Shown piece by piece: positions 34,658-43,774 of a stretch of DNA of 64,000 nucleotides. The stretch lies in assembly GCF_000518545.1 (NCBI RefSeq), contig NZ_JADU01000008.1, forward strand, positions 97,179 to 161,178. Reading direction: 5' to 3'. The translations under genes were made by a program, and so were the position numbers. The notes below the pieces were generated by a model. It was not told the DNA's origin, ran no database searches, and saw only the letters and a program-made list of their open reading frames with translations. How positions within the stretch are numbered: the first letter of the stretch is position 1; every line of letters begins with the position of its first letter. The stretch comes from Hallella seregens ATCC 51272. Its GTDB lineage: Bacteria > Bacteroidota > Bacteroidia > Bacteroidales > Bacteroidaceae.

Positions 34658-35075
34658 CTGCAATCGGGGTGCACTCTCCCAGTCTGCTGTTGCTCCCGAC
34701 CGTGGCGCATGCAGCAGCCGGGGCCCGCGCAAAATGACAAGGGCACGCAGATTTCTTTCCACGGAAATACGGCGCAGCATTGCGGACGGCCTACCGCAAA
34801 ATCATGGATAGCCCCGCGCAACACTCCGGTCGGCTTGGTGCAGAGTCATAAAGAGCTTGGTGCAGAGTTACAAAGAACTTGGTGCAGAGCCGTGGGCAGC
34901 CTACCGATGAACCACGAACAGCCCGGCGTAGAGCCGCTGGCAATCTGGTGCAACACCCCGCACGGCCTACTGCAAGCCATTGGCCGACCCCATGCAGCAC
35001 CTTGGCTGGCCTACTGCAACCCCCTGACTGACCCGATGCAACACCCCATCCGGCCTGCCGCTCCGCCCACAAAAG
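34658..35075. repeat. Long degenerate 22-bp array with TGCA core
   Basis: A register of 22 bp holds from about 34658 to 35075 (about 19 units). Best conserved are 34834, 34856 and 34878, each opening CTTGGTGCAGAG. Then 34900, 34922, 34944, 34966, 34988, 35010 and 35032 carry TGCAACACC, TGCAAGCC or TGCAGCACC cores in the same phase. Since 22 is not a multiple of 3, it is not a coding repeat. It ends 25 bp before the YjbR start codon. Confidence 0.72.
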
Positions 35076-35100
35076 CCCAATCCGACAAACCCCAGACAAG

Positions 35101-35457
35101 ATGGATATAGAGCAAGTAAGAGACTACTGTCTGCAACTCCCCGGCGTGACCGAGGACGCGCCGTACGGCCCCCAGATGGTCGTGTTCCGCATCGAGGGCA
35201 AGATATTCCTGCATCTTCCTTTGGAATATGCCGACCCCCGCATTTCGATCAAGCTCCCCCCGGAGGAGGGGCAGGAGCTCCGCGAGCGGTATGAGGCCGT
35301 CAGCGCGGCCTACCACCTGAACAAACGGCACTGGAACGACGTGCTCATCGAGAACTGTTTCTCAGAGGAACAAATCAAGAGCTGGATTCTGGAGTCCTAC
35401 CGACTTGTGCTGAACAATCTGCCGAAACAGCTCCGCGAAAAGTATTCCGGCGCATGA
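35101..35457 (+). CDS. MmcQ/YjbR family protein
   Basis: A 118-residue protein of the MmcQ/YjbR family, which has a CyaY-like fold and is often called DNA-binding. Typical blocks are the start EQVRDYCLQLPGVTEDAPYG, MVVFRIEGKIFLHLPL, YHLNKRHWNDV and the C-terminal IKSWILESYRLVLNNLPK. Length is normal. The function of the family is not established. It is monocistronic, followed by a strong hairpin and a convergent lipoprotein gene. Confidence 0.9.
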   Translation: MDIEQVRDYCLQLPGVTEDAPYGPQMVVFRIEGKIFLHLPLEYADPRISIKLPPEEGQELRERYEAVSAAYHLNKRHWNDVLIENCFSEEQIKSWILESYRLVLNNLPKQLREKYSGA

Positions 35458-35639
35458 ACACCGCCGGACGGACATGAAAAAACGGCCCGAAGACCGTTGC
35501 CAGGGCGGTTGGGGCTGGGTTTGCCCACGCCGCATGATTCGTCCGTCGTCGTGCGTCATGCCCTCAAGCCGTCCATGAGAAAGGTTTGCCCGCCCCGCAT
35601 GGGATGGGCATTGGCGCCGCGCTGATGCTTTCCCGTAAA

Positions 35640-35689
35640 AACCAAACGGTGTGGAACTGCCAGCAAGGGCAGCCCCACACCGTTTGGTT
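35640..35689. terminator. Long hairpin between convergent genes
   Basis: AACCAAACGGTGTGG (35640-35654) pairs perfectly with CCACACCGTTTGGTT (35675-35689), and the loop carries its own CTGCC/GGCAG stem. It lies between the YjbR gene and the lipoprotein gene and so can serve both. Upstream (35458-35639) a GGTTTGCC direct repeat (35518, 35583) is the only other structure seen. Confidence 0.7.
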
Positions 35690-35707
35690 GGTGCCGTAGA
35701 CTGATGG

Positions 35708-36124
35708 TTATTGCCTTTGGAAAGTGACCACCTTGTAGTCCTTTTCATCCTGCATGGCCAGGAATTTCAAGGTGTTTCCGGTTATGGAGAAAGTGATGAC
35801 AACGTTTTCCCTTGCATCGTCTACCGGGCTCCATTCCTTTGTAACCGAGTCCCATTTCTTGGCACTTGACCATTGTATCATCAGCTTGTCCCCGGTTGTA
35901 TCGTATGTTCCGCGCCAATATTCCAGGCTTTTTTTGTCAAGGCTGCCCGAATGCTCGGTTACAACTCCTTCTTTTGAGAATGTAACGGTGTCGTTCGAGC
36001 TGTATTCATTTGAAATCCAAGTGCCTACAATCGGGCTGGTTTTCTTGTCGTCGTCGGACGAGCAGCTTGAGAACGAGAATACAAAGCCTGCCAACGCAAG
36101 CATCAAAAACAAATACTTTTTCAT
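35708..36124 (-). CDS. Lipocalin-like lipoprotein
   Basis: A 138-residue lipoprotein. The signal (MKKYLFLMLALAGFVFSFSS) ends in a lipobox with Cys22, followed by SSDDDKK, the type of acidic stretch that often marks surface-exposed Bacteroidetes lipoproteins. The mature part starts SPIVGTWISNEYSSNDTVTF and looks like the small lipocalin-like domains (Lipocalin_4 type) frequent in this phylum. The ATG at 36124 is chosen because the signal peptide begins there. Ligand and role are unknown. Confidence 0.8.
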   Translation of the reverse strand: MKKYLFLMLALAGFVFSFSSCSSDDDKKTSPIVGTWISNEYSSNDTVTFSKEGVVTEHSGSLDKKSLEYWRGTYDTTGDKLMIQWSSAKKWDSVTKEWSPVDDARENVVITFSITGNTLKFLAMQDEKDYKVVTFQRQ

Positions 36125-36156
36125 AATTGTGAAATTAAAAAGATCGATTATGGGGG

Positions 36157-36188
36157 CAAAAGTAAGCAATCTTTCCCGTCGGAGCAAT
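36157..36188 (-). promoter_or_regulatory. Promoter of the lipocalin-like gene
   Basis: Minus strand ATTG (36185-36188, one mismatch to TTTG), 20 nt, TACTTTTG (36157-36164), which fits TAnnTTTG. About 33 bp lie between the -7 box and the ATG. Confidence 0.5.
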
Positions 36189-36313
36189 ATTTTTTCACTT
36201 TTTTTCATTCAAAGGCTCGTCGTTGGGGTCGCCGGTTCCAGCAGGCCATGCCTGCGGCGTTCCCGCCTGCTGTCCAGACCGTGCTTGGGCCGGGGGCCAC
36301 GCAACAGCATATC

Positions 36314-36356
36314 AAAAAACCGTCCGAAACAGCTTGCAAAAGCGTTTCGGACGGTT
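36314..36356 (-). terminator. Intrinsic terminator of tRNA-Met
   Basis: AACCGTCCGAAAC (36318-36330) pairs with GTTTCGGACGGTT (36344-36356), with an inner GCTT/AAGC pairing. On the minus strand the stem is followed by TTTTTT (36314-36319), a classic rho-independent terminator directly after the tRNA. Confidence 0.88.
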
Positions 36357-36361
36357 CCTTG

Positions 36362-36434
36362 TTGCGGAGGCAGGACTCGAACATGCGACCTCCAGGTTAT
36401 GAGCCTGGCGAGCTACCAACTGCTCCACTCCGCG
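36362..36434 (-). tRNA. tRNA-Met (anticodon CAT), probably initiator
   Basis: The minus strand folds into a full cloverleaf: acceptor CGCGGAG / CTCCGCA, D arm GAGC/GCTC, anticodon stem CCAGG/CCTGG around CTCATAA, and T arm with GTTCGAGTC. The anticodon CAT is at 36399-36401. The first acceptor position is an unpaired C against A72, the hallmark of bacterial initiator tRNA. The anticodon stem has only GG/CC plus an A-U pair instead of three G-C pairs, so elongator identity is not fully excluded. CCA is not encoded. Confidence 0.93.
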
Positions 36435-36490
36435 ATATTAACCCTGCATGTTGTGAATGAACGCTGCGGGCGTTCTCCCAAATGCGTTTG

Positions 36491-36522
36491 CAAAGATAGG
36501 GCTTTCCGGCGAGACAGCCAAG
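36491..36522 (-). promoter_or_regulatory. Promoter of tRNA-Met
   Basis: Minus strand CTTG (36519-36522, one mismatch to TTTG), 20 nt, TATCTTTG (36491-36498). The -7 box lies 56 bp before the mature 5' end. Confidence 0.55.
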
Positions 36523-36771
36523 GAATCGACGCTTTATTTGCGGGTTTTAACACAAAGTTAACAGTTTCGGCGGCTCAAAGCGGCCGGGATTCCGGGTGGG
36601 GGAGAGTGGCAAAGGGGTGGGGCGGGCGGTGCTTCGGCCGCCCCCATCAGGCCCGTGAACCGGTTGGCGAGGGCTTGCGAACCCGTGGGTACAGGCGGAG
36701 AGGTGACGGGCGGGCGCCCCGCCGCTCCCTGCACATCGGGCGGAGGGTGTGCAGAGTTTTTGCCCGAAATA

Positions 36772-36803
36772 TTTGCTCATTTCAGAGAATAGTCCTAATT
36801 TTG
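36772..36803 (+). promoter_or_regulatory. Consensus promoter of the tetR-fabG operon
   Basis: TTTG (36772-36775), 20 nt, TAATTTTG (36796-36803), a full match to the Bacteroidetes consensus, about 80 bp before the TetR start. Confidence 0.7.
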
Positions 36804-36882
36804 CGATGATTATGCGCCGCACGGCACCATTCTGCACGCCATGCAGGGGCGGGCCGCGCCCGGCACACGAAAGGAAAAGCTT

Positions 36883-37482
36883 ATGTCCATATCGAAGACA
36901 CGACAAAAACTGGTGGACGTGGCCAGGCAGCTGTTTGCCAAAAACGGCGTGGCGGCCACCACGATGAACGACATTGCTGCGGCTTCCGGCAAGGGGCGGC
37001 GCACGCTCTACACCTATTTTAATAGCAAGGAGGAGGTCTACTATGCCGTGATCGAGTCCGAGTTGGAGCGGCTGAGCGACAAGCTCGACGAGGTGGCGGC
37101 CAAGAAAACGCGGCCCCAGGACAAGATAATCGAGCTGATATATACGCATCTAAGCATGATTCGCGAGACCGTGGTGCGCAACGGCAACCTGCGCGCCGAG
37201 TTCTTTCGCAACATCTGGACGGTGGAGAAAGTGCGCAAGAATTTCGACGAGGACGAGATAGAGCTCTTCCGAAAGGTCTATGCCGAGGGCAAGGCCGACG
37301 GCGAGTTCGACATCGACAACGTGGAGCTCGTGGCCGACATCACCCACTATTGCATCAAGGGCCTCGAGGTGCCGTTCATCTACGGACGGCTGGGCCACGG
37401 GCTCACCGAGGAGACGAGCAAGCCGCTCGTGGCCAAGGTGGTCTACGGCGCACTGGGCAACAAGCGCACGCTCGTCAGGTAA
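36883..37482 (+). CDS. TetR/AcrR-family transcriptional regulator
   Basis: A 199-residue repressor-type protein. The N-terminal helix-turn-helix reads VDVARQLFAKNGVAATTMND, then IAAASGKGRRTLYTYFNSKE (about 10-50). The C-terminal helical domain would bind an effector. The ATG at 36883 follows AAGGAAAAGC. An upstream ATG would add a basic leader not seen in the family. It precedes fabG by 68 bp on the same strand and may control fatty-acid or envelope genes, but neither operator nor ligand is visible. Confidence 0.9.
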   Translation: MSISKTRQKLVDVARQLFAKNGVAATTMNDIAAASGKGRRTLYTYFNSKEEVYYAVIESELERLSDKLDEVAAKKTRPQDKIIELIYTHLSMIRETVVRNGNLRAEFFRNIWTVEKVRKNFDEDEIELFRKVYAEGKADGEFDIDNVELVADITHYCIKGLEVPFIYGRLGHGLTEETSKPLVAKVVYGALGNKRTLVR

Positions 37483-37550
37483 AGGCGGTCGCACGGACCG
37501 ACAAAAGACAGAACAAACAGTATCAACCAACTAAAATAAGAATCGACAAC

Positions 37551-38303
37551 ATGGGATTATTAAGTGGTAAGACAGCCCTGGTGACAGGTGCTGCACGCGG
37601 CATTGGCAAGGCCATTGCCCTGAAGTATGCCAGCGAAGGCGCCAACGTGGCGTTCACCGACCTCGTCATCGACGAGGAGCACGGCGGGCTGCAGACCGAG
37701 CGCGAGATAGCCGCCCTCGGCGTGAAAGCCAAGGGATATGCCAGCAATGCCGCCGACTTTGCACAGACGGAGGAGGTGGTGAAGCGGGTCAAGGAAGAGT
37801 TTGGCTCGGTGGACATCCTCGTGAACAACGCCGGCATCACCAAGGACGGCCTGATGCTCCGCATGACCGAGGCCCAGTGGGACGCCGTGATTGCCGTCAA
37901 CCTGAAGAGTGCGTTCAACTTCATCCATGCCTGTGTGCCGGTGATGATGCGCCAGCGCGGCGGTTCGATCATCAACATGGCCTCCGTGGTGGGCGTGCAT
38001 GGCAACGCCGGACAGGCCAACTACGCCGCTTCCAAGGCCGGCCTGATTGCGCTGGCCAAGAGCGTAGGGCAGGAGATGGGCCCCAAGGGCATCCGTGCCA
38101 ACGCCATCGCCCCGGGCTTCATCGACACGGCCATGACCCAGGCCCTGCCCGAGAATATCCGCAAGGAGTGGATTTCCAAGATACCCCTGCGCCGTGGCGG
38201 AACCGTCGACGACATTGCCAGCTGCGCCGTGTTCCTGGCCTCCGACATGTCGAGCTACATCAGCGGACAGGTTATTCAGATCGACGGCGGCATGAACATG
38301 TAA
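37551..38303 (+). CDS. fabG: 3-oxoacyl-[acyl-carrier-protein] reductase
   Basis: A 250-residue SDR that reduces 3-ketoacyl-ACP with NADPH in fatty-acid elongation. It has TGAARGIG (12-19), NNAG (92-95), the catalytic triad Ser145, Tyr158 and Lys162 in ANYAASKAG, and the FabG-type end GQVIQIDGGMNM. The start MGLLSGKTALVTG matches family starts. It is followed 7 bp later by the pseudouridine synthase gene. No other fab gene is in the window. Confidence 0.93.
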   Translation: MGLLSGKTALVTGAARGIGKAIALKYASEGANVAFTDLVIDEEHGGLQTEREIAALGVKAKGYASNAADFAQTEEVVKRVKEEFGSVDILVNNAGITKDGLMLRMTEAQWDAVIAVNLKSAFNFIHACVPVMMRQRGGSIINMASVVGVHGNAGQANYAASKAGLIALAKSVGQEMGPKGIRANAIAPGFIDTAMTQALPENIRKEWISKIPLRRGGTVDDIASCAVFLASDMSSYISGQVIQIDGGMNM

Positions 38304-38310
38304 CGCCGTC

Positions 38311-38991
38311 ATGCGTGTTGTTTACGAAGACAACCACGTCATCATCGTCTATAAAGAGAGCGGCGAGATCGTGCAGGGCGACAAGACCGGCGACGTGCCC
38401 CTCTCCGAGACGGTGAAAGCCTACGTCAGGGAGAAGTACCACAAGCCGGGCAACGTGTTCCTCGGCGTGGTGCATCGTCTTGACCGGCCCGTGGCGGGGC
38501 TCGTCGTCTTTGCCCGCACGGGCAAGGCGCTGGCGCGGCTCAACGACATGTTCCGCCGTGGCGACATCCACAAGACCTACTGGGCCCTTACCCGCAACGC
38601 GCCCCCCGAGCCCGAGGGCACGCTCACGCACTGGCTCGTGCGCAACGAGCGGCAGAACAAGAGCTATGCCCACGACCGCGAAGTGCCCGGCTCGAAGAAG
38701 GCCGTGCTGCACTACCGGCTCATCGGCCACACCGACAACTACCACCTGCTGGAGGTGCAACTGCTCACCGGCCGCCATCACCAGATACGCTGCCAGCTGG
38801 CCCACATGGGCTGTCCCATCCGCGGCGACCTGAAGTATGGTGCGCGGCGCAGCAACCCCGACGGCAGCATCTCGTTGCTTGCACGCCGCGTGGCGTTCGA
38901 GCATCCTGTGTCGCACCAGCCTGTCGAGCTCGATTCCCCGCTGCCCGCCGACCGTCTGTGGCACGACGTGGCCGCCGCGGCCGGTTGCTGA
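38311..38991 (+). CDS. RluA-family RNA pseudouridine synthase
   Basis: A 226-residue enzyme that isomerises uridine to pseudouridine in rRNA or tRNA. The catalytic motif is HRLDRPVAG with Asp58. It also has HKTYWALTRN and GRHHQIRCQLAHMG, which are typical of the RluA/TruC group. The S4 domain is absent, so it is a short member. It follows fabG closely and precedes tamB by about 70 bp. The exact target nucleotide cannot be told. Confidence 0.9.
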   Translation: MRVVYEDNHVIIVYKESGEIVQGDKTGDVPLSETVKAYVREKYHKPGNVFLGVVHRLDRPVAGLVVFARTGKALARLNDMFRRGDIHKTYWALTRNAPPEPEGTLTHWLVRNERQNKSYAHDREVPGSKKAVLHYRLIGHTDNYHLLEVQLLTGRHHQIRCQLAHMGCPIRGDLKYGARRSNPDGSISLLARRVAFEHPVSHQPVELDSPLPADRLWHDVAAAAGC

Positions 38992-39061
38992 TTGGCCCCG
39001 CCCCGTCACTTCCTCTCCCCTTGTCCCATCCCGCAGTCTTCCTCCCTCCCTCCCGGTGCCC

Positions 39062-42000
39062 ATGAAAAGATATGCCAAGTGGGGCGGCGTTCTGTTGCTG
39101 ACGCCCGTCCTGCTCTTTGTGTTCCTCTCCCTGCTTTTCTACTTCCCGCCCTTTCAGCGATGGGCCGTGAGGCAGGCCGCGGCCTATGCCTCCGGGAAGA
39201 CCGGCATGCAGATCAGCGTGGGCAGCGTGCGCCTTTCCTTTCCCCTCGACTTGGCTTTGGCTGACGTTCGGGCCTTTGCGCCCAACGACACGCAGCCCGA
39301 CTGCCGCGACACGGTGGCCCTTGTAGGCCGTGTGGTGGCCCGCGTGCAGCTGTGGCCGCTGCTCCGCAGCCAGGTCATGGTGGACCGTTTGGGCTTCGAC
39401 CGGCTCCACCTCAACACCACCCATTTCATCCCTGCCGCCCGCATTCGCGGCCAGGTGGGCCGTCTCGACCTCCGGGCCCACGGCATAGACCTCAGCCGTG
39501 AGCTGGCCCGTGTGGATGCCGTGCGGCTGTCGGACGCCCGACTCGACATCGCCTTGAGCGACACTGTGCCGCCCGACACCGCCCCCAGCACCAACTTCTG
39601 GAAGCTGCGTGTGGCCCGCCTCTCGCTGTGCCGCACCGCCCTCACCCTCCATCTGCCCGGCGACACCCTCTCCGTGGCCGCCCGGATGGATCGCGCCGAG
39701 GCCGTCGGCACGTGGATGGACCTGCACCGAGGCCTCTACACCGTGGACCGGCTGGACTGGCAGGGCGGCCTGGCCTACGACCAAAACTTCGTGCCCCGCA
39801 CGCGCGGCCTCGACTACAGCCACCTCCAACTCTCGGCCCTGCGGCTGCGGGCCGACTCCTTTTATTATGGCGACTCCCAGCTGCGGCTGGCCGTGCGCGA
39901 GGCCGCCTTTGCCGAACGCAGCGGTCTGGCCGTGAGCAGCATGCGCGGCACGTTCACGATGGACAGCACGCACCTCGCGCTGCCCGCCCTGCGCGTGCGC
40001 ACCGCGGCCGGCACCGACGTGGCCCTCGGCTTCGCCATGGACCTCAATGCCTTTGCCGACGTGCAGCCCGGCACCCTCCAGGCCACGCTCCGCGGCCAGA
40101 TAGGACGGCAGGATTTGCTGCTCCTTGCCGCCGACAACCTGCCGCGCACCCTGGCCCGCCACTGGCCCCGGCAGCCGCTGGTGGTGCATGGCGGGGTGGG
40201 GGGCAACCTGCAGCGGCTGCGCGTGCGCCAACTCGCTCTCCGTCTGCCCACGGCTCTCAGCGTGCGGGCCGACGGCTTCCTTGAGCACCTCGACCGCCCT
40301 GACCGGCTGCGTGCCCGCCTGCAGGTGCAGGCCCGGACTGACCGGCTCGACTTCGTGGCCGCCCTGCTGCCGCCCGCTGTGCGGGGCACGGTGCGCATCC
40401 CGCGCGGCATCGGGTTCCGCGGGCAGGTCGATGTCGATGGCCCGCGCTATGCCAGCCGCTTCACGGCCACCCAGGGCGGTGGCTCCGTGGGCGGCACGGT
40501 GTGGGTCGATGCCGGCCGCATGGCTTACGAGGCCAGCCTCTCGGCGCGCGCCCTTCCCCTGCGCGCCTTCCTGCCCCGCTATCCTCTCCACGCTTTCACC
40601 GGCAGCCTCACGGCCCACGGCCAGGGCACCGACCCGCTCTCGTCCCGCACCCGTCTGCAGGCCTCGGCTGCCGTCTCCCGCTTTGGCTATGGCCCCTACG
40701 ACCTTGCCGGCGTGCGTCTTGACGCCACCGTTTCCCAGGGACGCGTGCAGGCCCGCGTGGACAGCCGCAACTCGCTGCTGCGCGGAACCATTGCCGTCAG
40801 CGCCCTCACCGGCGGCCGGCGGCTGCGCGCCACCGTGGGTTGCGACATCGCCCATGCCGACCTCCACGCCCTGCGCCTCGTCGCCCAGCCGCTGGTCGTC
40901 TCGGGTTGCGCCCATGTGGACCTCGCGTCCGACCTGCGCCAGTACCACCGTGTGCAGGGCACGCTGAGCGATATGACCCTGCGCGACTCCACCCGCGCCT
41001 ACCGCCCGCAGGACGTGGGGCTCGACATCGTCACCTCGCGCGACACTACCCACGCCATCATCGACTGTGCCGACTTCCACCTCAACATGGACGCATCGGG
41101 CGGATACGAGCGGTTGCTGGCCCGTTGCAACGCTTTTGTGGGCGAGTTGCAGCGTCAGCTGCGCGACAAAACCATCGACCAGCTGCGCCTTCGCCGCCAG
41201 CTTCCGCTGGCCCGCGTCTATTTGCGGTCGGGCAAGGACAACATGGTGTGCCGCATCCTGCGCCACTATGGCTATGCCCTCGACCGTGTGCTGATGGACC
41301 TCACGGCCTCGCCCGTGGACGGATTGGACGGCCGTCTGCAGGTCGACTCGCTCGTTTTGGGCGGCTTCCAGATGGACACCGTGCGCTTCCGCTTCGATTC
41401 CGATGCCGAAAAAATGACCTACACCGCCCAGCTGCGCAACGGCCCCAAGAACCCCGACTACGTTTTCAATGCCCTCTTCGACGGCTCCATCGACGCACAC
41501 GGCACGTCGCTCCAGGCCCGTGTCTACGACCACGTCGACCGCCTCGGCGTGCGCCTGGGCCTGCGTGCCGCCATGGAGGCCCACGGTGTCAGCCTCCATC
41601 TCGTCGGCGACAGGCCTGTTCTGGGCTACAAAGAGTTCTCCGTGAACGACAGTAACTACCTGTTTCTGGGCGACGACCGGCGCATCCGCGCCGACATGGC
41701 CCTGCGCGCGGCCGACGGCACGGGTCTCCAGGTCTACACCAACGACTCCAATGCCGTGGCTTTGCAGGACGTCACGGTCAGCCTACACCGGTTCAACATC
41801 GGCGATGCACTGGCCATGATACCCTACACGCCCGATGTAGAGGGCATCCTCGACGGCGACTTCCACCTCATTCAGACCGCCTCGGAGCTCTCCGTCTCCT
41901 CGTCGGTCGGCGTGCGGGGCATGGTCTACGAGGGCTGTCCGATGGGCAATGTAGCCACCGAGTTCACCTACATGCCCAAGTCCGACGGCAGCCACTATGT

Positions 42001-43774
42001 GGACGGAACGCTCTCACACAACGGCGCGGAGGTGGGCACGCTCACCGGCACCTACGTCTCGGCAGGCCGTGGCGTGCTCGATGCCACGCTCAGTCTGGAA
42101 CGGTTGCCCTTGGAACTGGCCAACGGCTTCATCCCCGACCGCCTTTTCGGCTTCAAGGGCTACGCCGAGGGCGACCTCAGCGTGCGGGGATCGCTGGCGC
42201 GGCCCGACGTCAATGGCGAGGTGTTTCTCGACTCGGCCTACATCTTCAGCGAGCCCTACGGCGTGGAAATGCGCTTTGCCAACGACCCCGTGAGCATCGA
42301 GGACAGCCGGCTGCAGTTCGAGAACTTCGAGGTGTTTGCCCACAACGACAGCCCGCTCAACGTGAAAGGCTACTTCGACTTCTCCGACATGTCGCGCATG
42401 CTGCTCGACGTGCGCATGCGGGCTGACAACTATTTGCTCGTCGATGCCCGCGAGACTGGCCGCTCCGAAGCCTACGGCAAGGCCTACGTCAACTTCTTCG
42501 GGCTCATGCAGGGCCCCGTGGACAACCTGCGGATGCGCGGCCGCGTGGAGGTGTTGGGCACCACAGACCTGAAGTACAACCTCAAGGATTCGCCCCTTTC
42601 CACCGACAATCAGCTGCAGGGACTGGTCGATTTCGTCGACTTCCGAACGTCGGCCGCCACCGCCCCGAGCCGTCCGCCGCTCACGGGTCTCGACATGGAC
42701 CTGAGCATCAGCATCGACGACGGCGCCCACGTGGACTGCTATCTCAACGCCGACCACTCCAACTACATCGACGTTGTCGGCGGCGGCGACATGCGCATGC
42801 AGTACAGCGCGGCCGACAACCTTCGGCTCACCGGCCGCTACACCATCGGTAGCGGCGAGATGAAATACTCGCTGCCCGTCATCCCGCTCAAGACGTTCAC
42901 CATCCAAGACGGCAGCTACATCGAGTTCCGCGGCGACCCCATGGACCCCGCCCTCCACCTCACGGCCACCGAACAGACCAAGGCCACCGTGGGCGGCGAC
43001 GCGTCGGGCGGCCGCGTGGCGGTGTTCACCTGCGGCGTGGTGGTGAGCCAAATGCTCTCCAACATGGGCCTGGAGTTCATCATCGACGCCCCCGACGACA
43101 TGACGCTGCACAACCAACTGCAGAGCATGTCCAAGGAAGACCGCGCCAAGCAGGCCGTGGCCATGCTCACCACCGGCATGTATCTGGCCGACGGCAACAC
43201 CAGCTCGTTCTCCATGAACTCCGCGCTGAGTGCTTTTCTGAACAGCCAAATCAACCAGATCACGGGCAAGGCACTGCGCTCGCTCGACGTGAGCTTCGGC
43301 GTGGACAACTCTGTCAACGGTAGCGGCGCCCTGCACACCGACTACTCCTTCAAGTTTGCCAAGCGCTTTTGGAACAACCGTCTGCGCATCGTCGTGGGCG
43401 GCCGGCTCTCGTCGGGGGCCGATGTCACGCCGCAGGAAGAGACCTTTTTCGACAACGTGACCTTTGAATACCGGCTCAGCCCCACGTCCAACAGGTATCT
43501 CAACCTCTTCTATCAGCGCGACAGCTACGACTGGCTGGAGGGCAACGTGAGCCGCTTTGGCGGCGGATTCCTGTGGAAACGCAAGCTGAGACACTTCAGC
43601 GACCTGTTCCGCTTCCGCGACGACAAGTCCGTTTCCCTGCCCCCCGACACTGTGCGGCGCGACTCCGCGCCCGCCCGCCGTGACTCCATGGCCGTGCGCC
43701 GTGCCGCTGCTGCCGCCCGTCGTGCGGCCGCACGCCAGGGCGCCGCCCCCGCCACCCAAGACCCACAGCGATGA
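39062..43774 (+). CDS. tamB: Translocation and assembly module protein TamB
   Basis: A 1570-residue AsmA/TamB-type protein. One N-terminal membrane segment (VLLLTPVLLFVFLSLLFYF) anchors it in the inner membrane. A very long repetitive beta region crosses the periplasm. The C-terminal DUF490 domain (about 1050-1520) has VGGGDMRMQYSAADNLRLTG and ends with a barrel-like VTFEYRLSPTSNRYLNLFYQ stretch. It helps deliver outer-membrane proteins or lipids with its TamL partner, whose ATG overlaps this stop (ATGA at 43771). The ATG at 39062 begins the hydrophobic anchor; upstream residues are antisense-like. Confidence 0.93.
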   Translation: MKRYAKWGGVLLLTPVLLFVFLSLLFYFPPFQRWAVRQAAAYASGKTGMQISVGSVRLSFPLDLALADVRAFAPNDTQPDCRDTVALVGRVVARVQLWPLLRSQVMVDRLGFDRLHLNTTHFIPAARIRGQVGRLDLRAHGIDLSRELARVDAVRLSDARLDIALSDTVPPDTAPSTNFWKLRVARLSLCRTALTLHLPGDTLSVAARMDRAEAVGTWMDLHRGLYTVDRLDWQGGLAYDQNFVPRTRGLDYSHLQLSALRLRADSFYYGDSQLRLAVREAAFAERSGLAVSSMRGTFTMDSTHLALPALRVRTAAGTDVALGFAMDLNAFADVQPGTLQATLRGQIGRQDLLLLAADNLPRTLARHWPRQPLVVHGGVGGNLQRLRVRQLALRLPTALSVRADGFLEHLDRPDRLRARLQVQARTDRLDFVAALLPPAVRGTVRIPRGIGFRGQVDVDGPRYASRFTATQGGGSVGGTVWVDAGRMAYEASLSARALPLRAFLPRYPLHAFTGSLTAHGQGTDPLSSRTRLQASAAVSRFGYGPYDLAGVRLDATVSQGRVQARVDSRNSLLRGTIAVSALTGGRRLRATVGCDIAHADLHALRLVAQPLVVSGCAHVDLASDLRQYHRVQGTLSDMTLRDSTRAYRPQDVGLDIVTSRDTTHAIIDCADFHLNMDASGGYERLLARCNAFVGELQRQLRDKTIDQLRLRRQLPLARVYLRSGKDNMVCRILRHYGYALDRVLMDLTASPVDGLDGRLQVDSLVLGGFQMDTVRFRFDSDAEKMTYTAQLRNGPKNPDYVFNALFDGSIDAHGTSLQARVYDHVDRLGVRLGLRAAMEAHGVSLHLVGDRPVLGYKEFSVNDSNYLFLGDDRRIRADMALRAADGTGLQVYTNDSNAVALQDVTVSLHRFNIGDALAMIPYTPDVEGILDGDFHLIQTASELSVSSSVGVRGMVYEGCPMGNVATEFTYMPKSDGSHYVDGTLSHNGAEVGTLTGTYVSAGRGVLDATLSLERLPLELANGFIPDRLFGFKGYAEGDLSVRGSLARPDVNGEVFLDSAYIFSEPYGVEMRFANDPVSIEDSRLQFENFEVFAHNDSPLNVKGYFDFSDMSRMLLDVRMRADNYLLVDARETGRSEAYGKAYVNFFGLMQGPVDNLRMRGRVEVLGTTDLKYNLKDSPLSTDNQLQGLVDFVDFRTSAATAPSRPPLTGLDMDLSISIDDGAHVDCYLNADHSNYIDVVGGGDMRMQYSAADNLRLTGRYTIGSGEMKYSLPVIPLKTFTIQDGSYIEFRGDPMDPALHLTATEQTKATVGGDASGGRVAVFTCGVVVSQMLSNMGLEFIIDAPDDMTLHNQLQSMSKEDRAKQAVAMLTTGMYLADGNTSSFSMNSALSAFLNSQINQITGKALRSLDVSFGVDNSVNGSGALHTDYSFKFAKRFWNNRLRIVVGGRLSSGADVTPQEETFFDNVTFEYRLSPTSNRYLNLFYQRDSYDWLEGNVSRFGGGFLWKRKLRHFSDLFRFRDDKSVSLPPDTVRRDSAPARRDSMAVRRAAAAARRAAARQGAAPATQDPQR

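Noticed and set aside
34658..35075. CRISPR-like or protein-coding repeat
   Set aside because: Units are contiguous without spacers and degenerate, and a 22-bp step cannot keep a reading frame.
36362..36434. tRNA-Ile2 (CAT anticodon)
   Set aside because: The C1-A72 acceptor mismatch points to initiator Met.
38765..41599. Long open frame antisense to tamB (and similar ones antisense to tamL, M13, nrdD, MATE)
   Set aside because: GC-rich codons on the true strand remove stops from the opposite strand. Products are His/Gly/Val-rich without domains, and the sense genes are certain.
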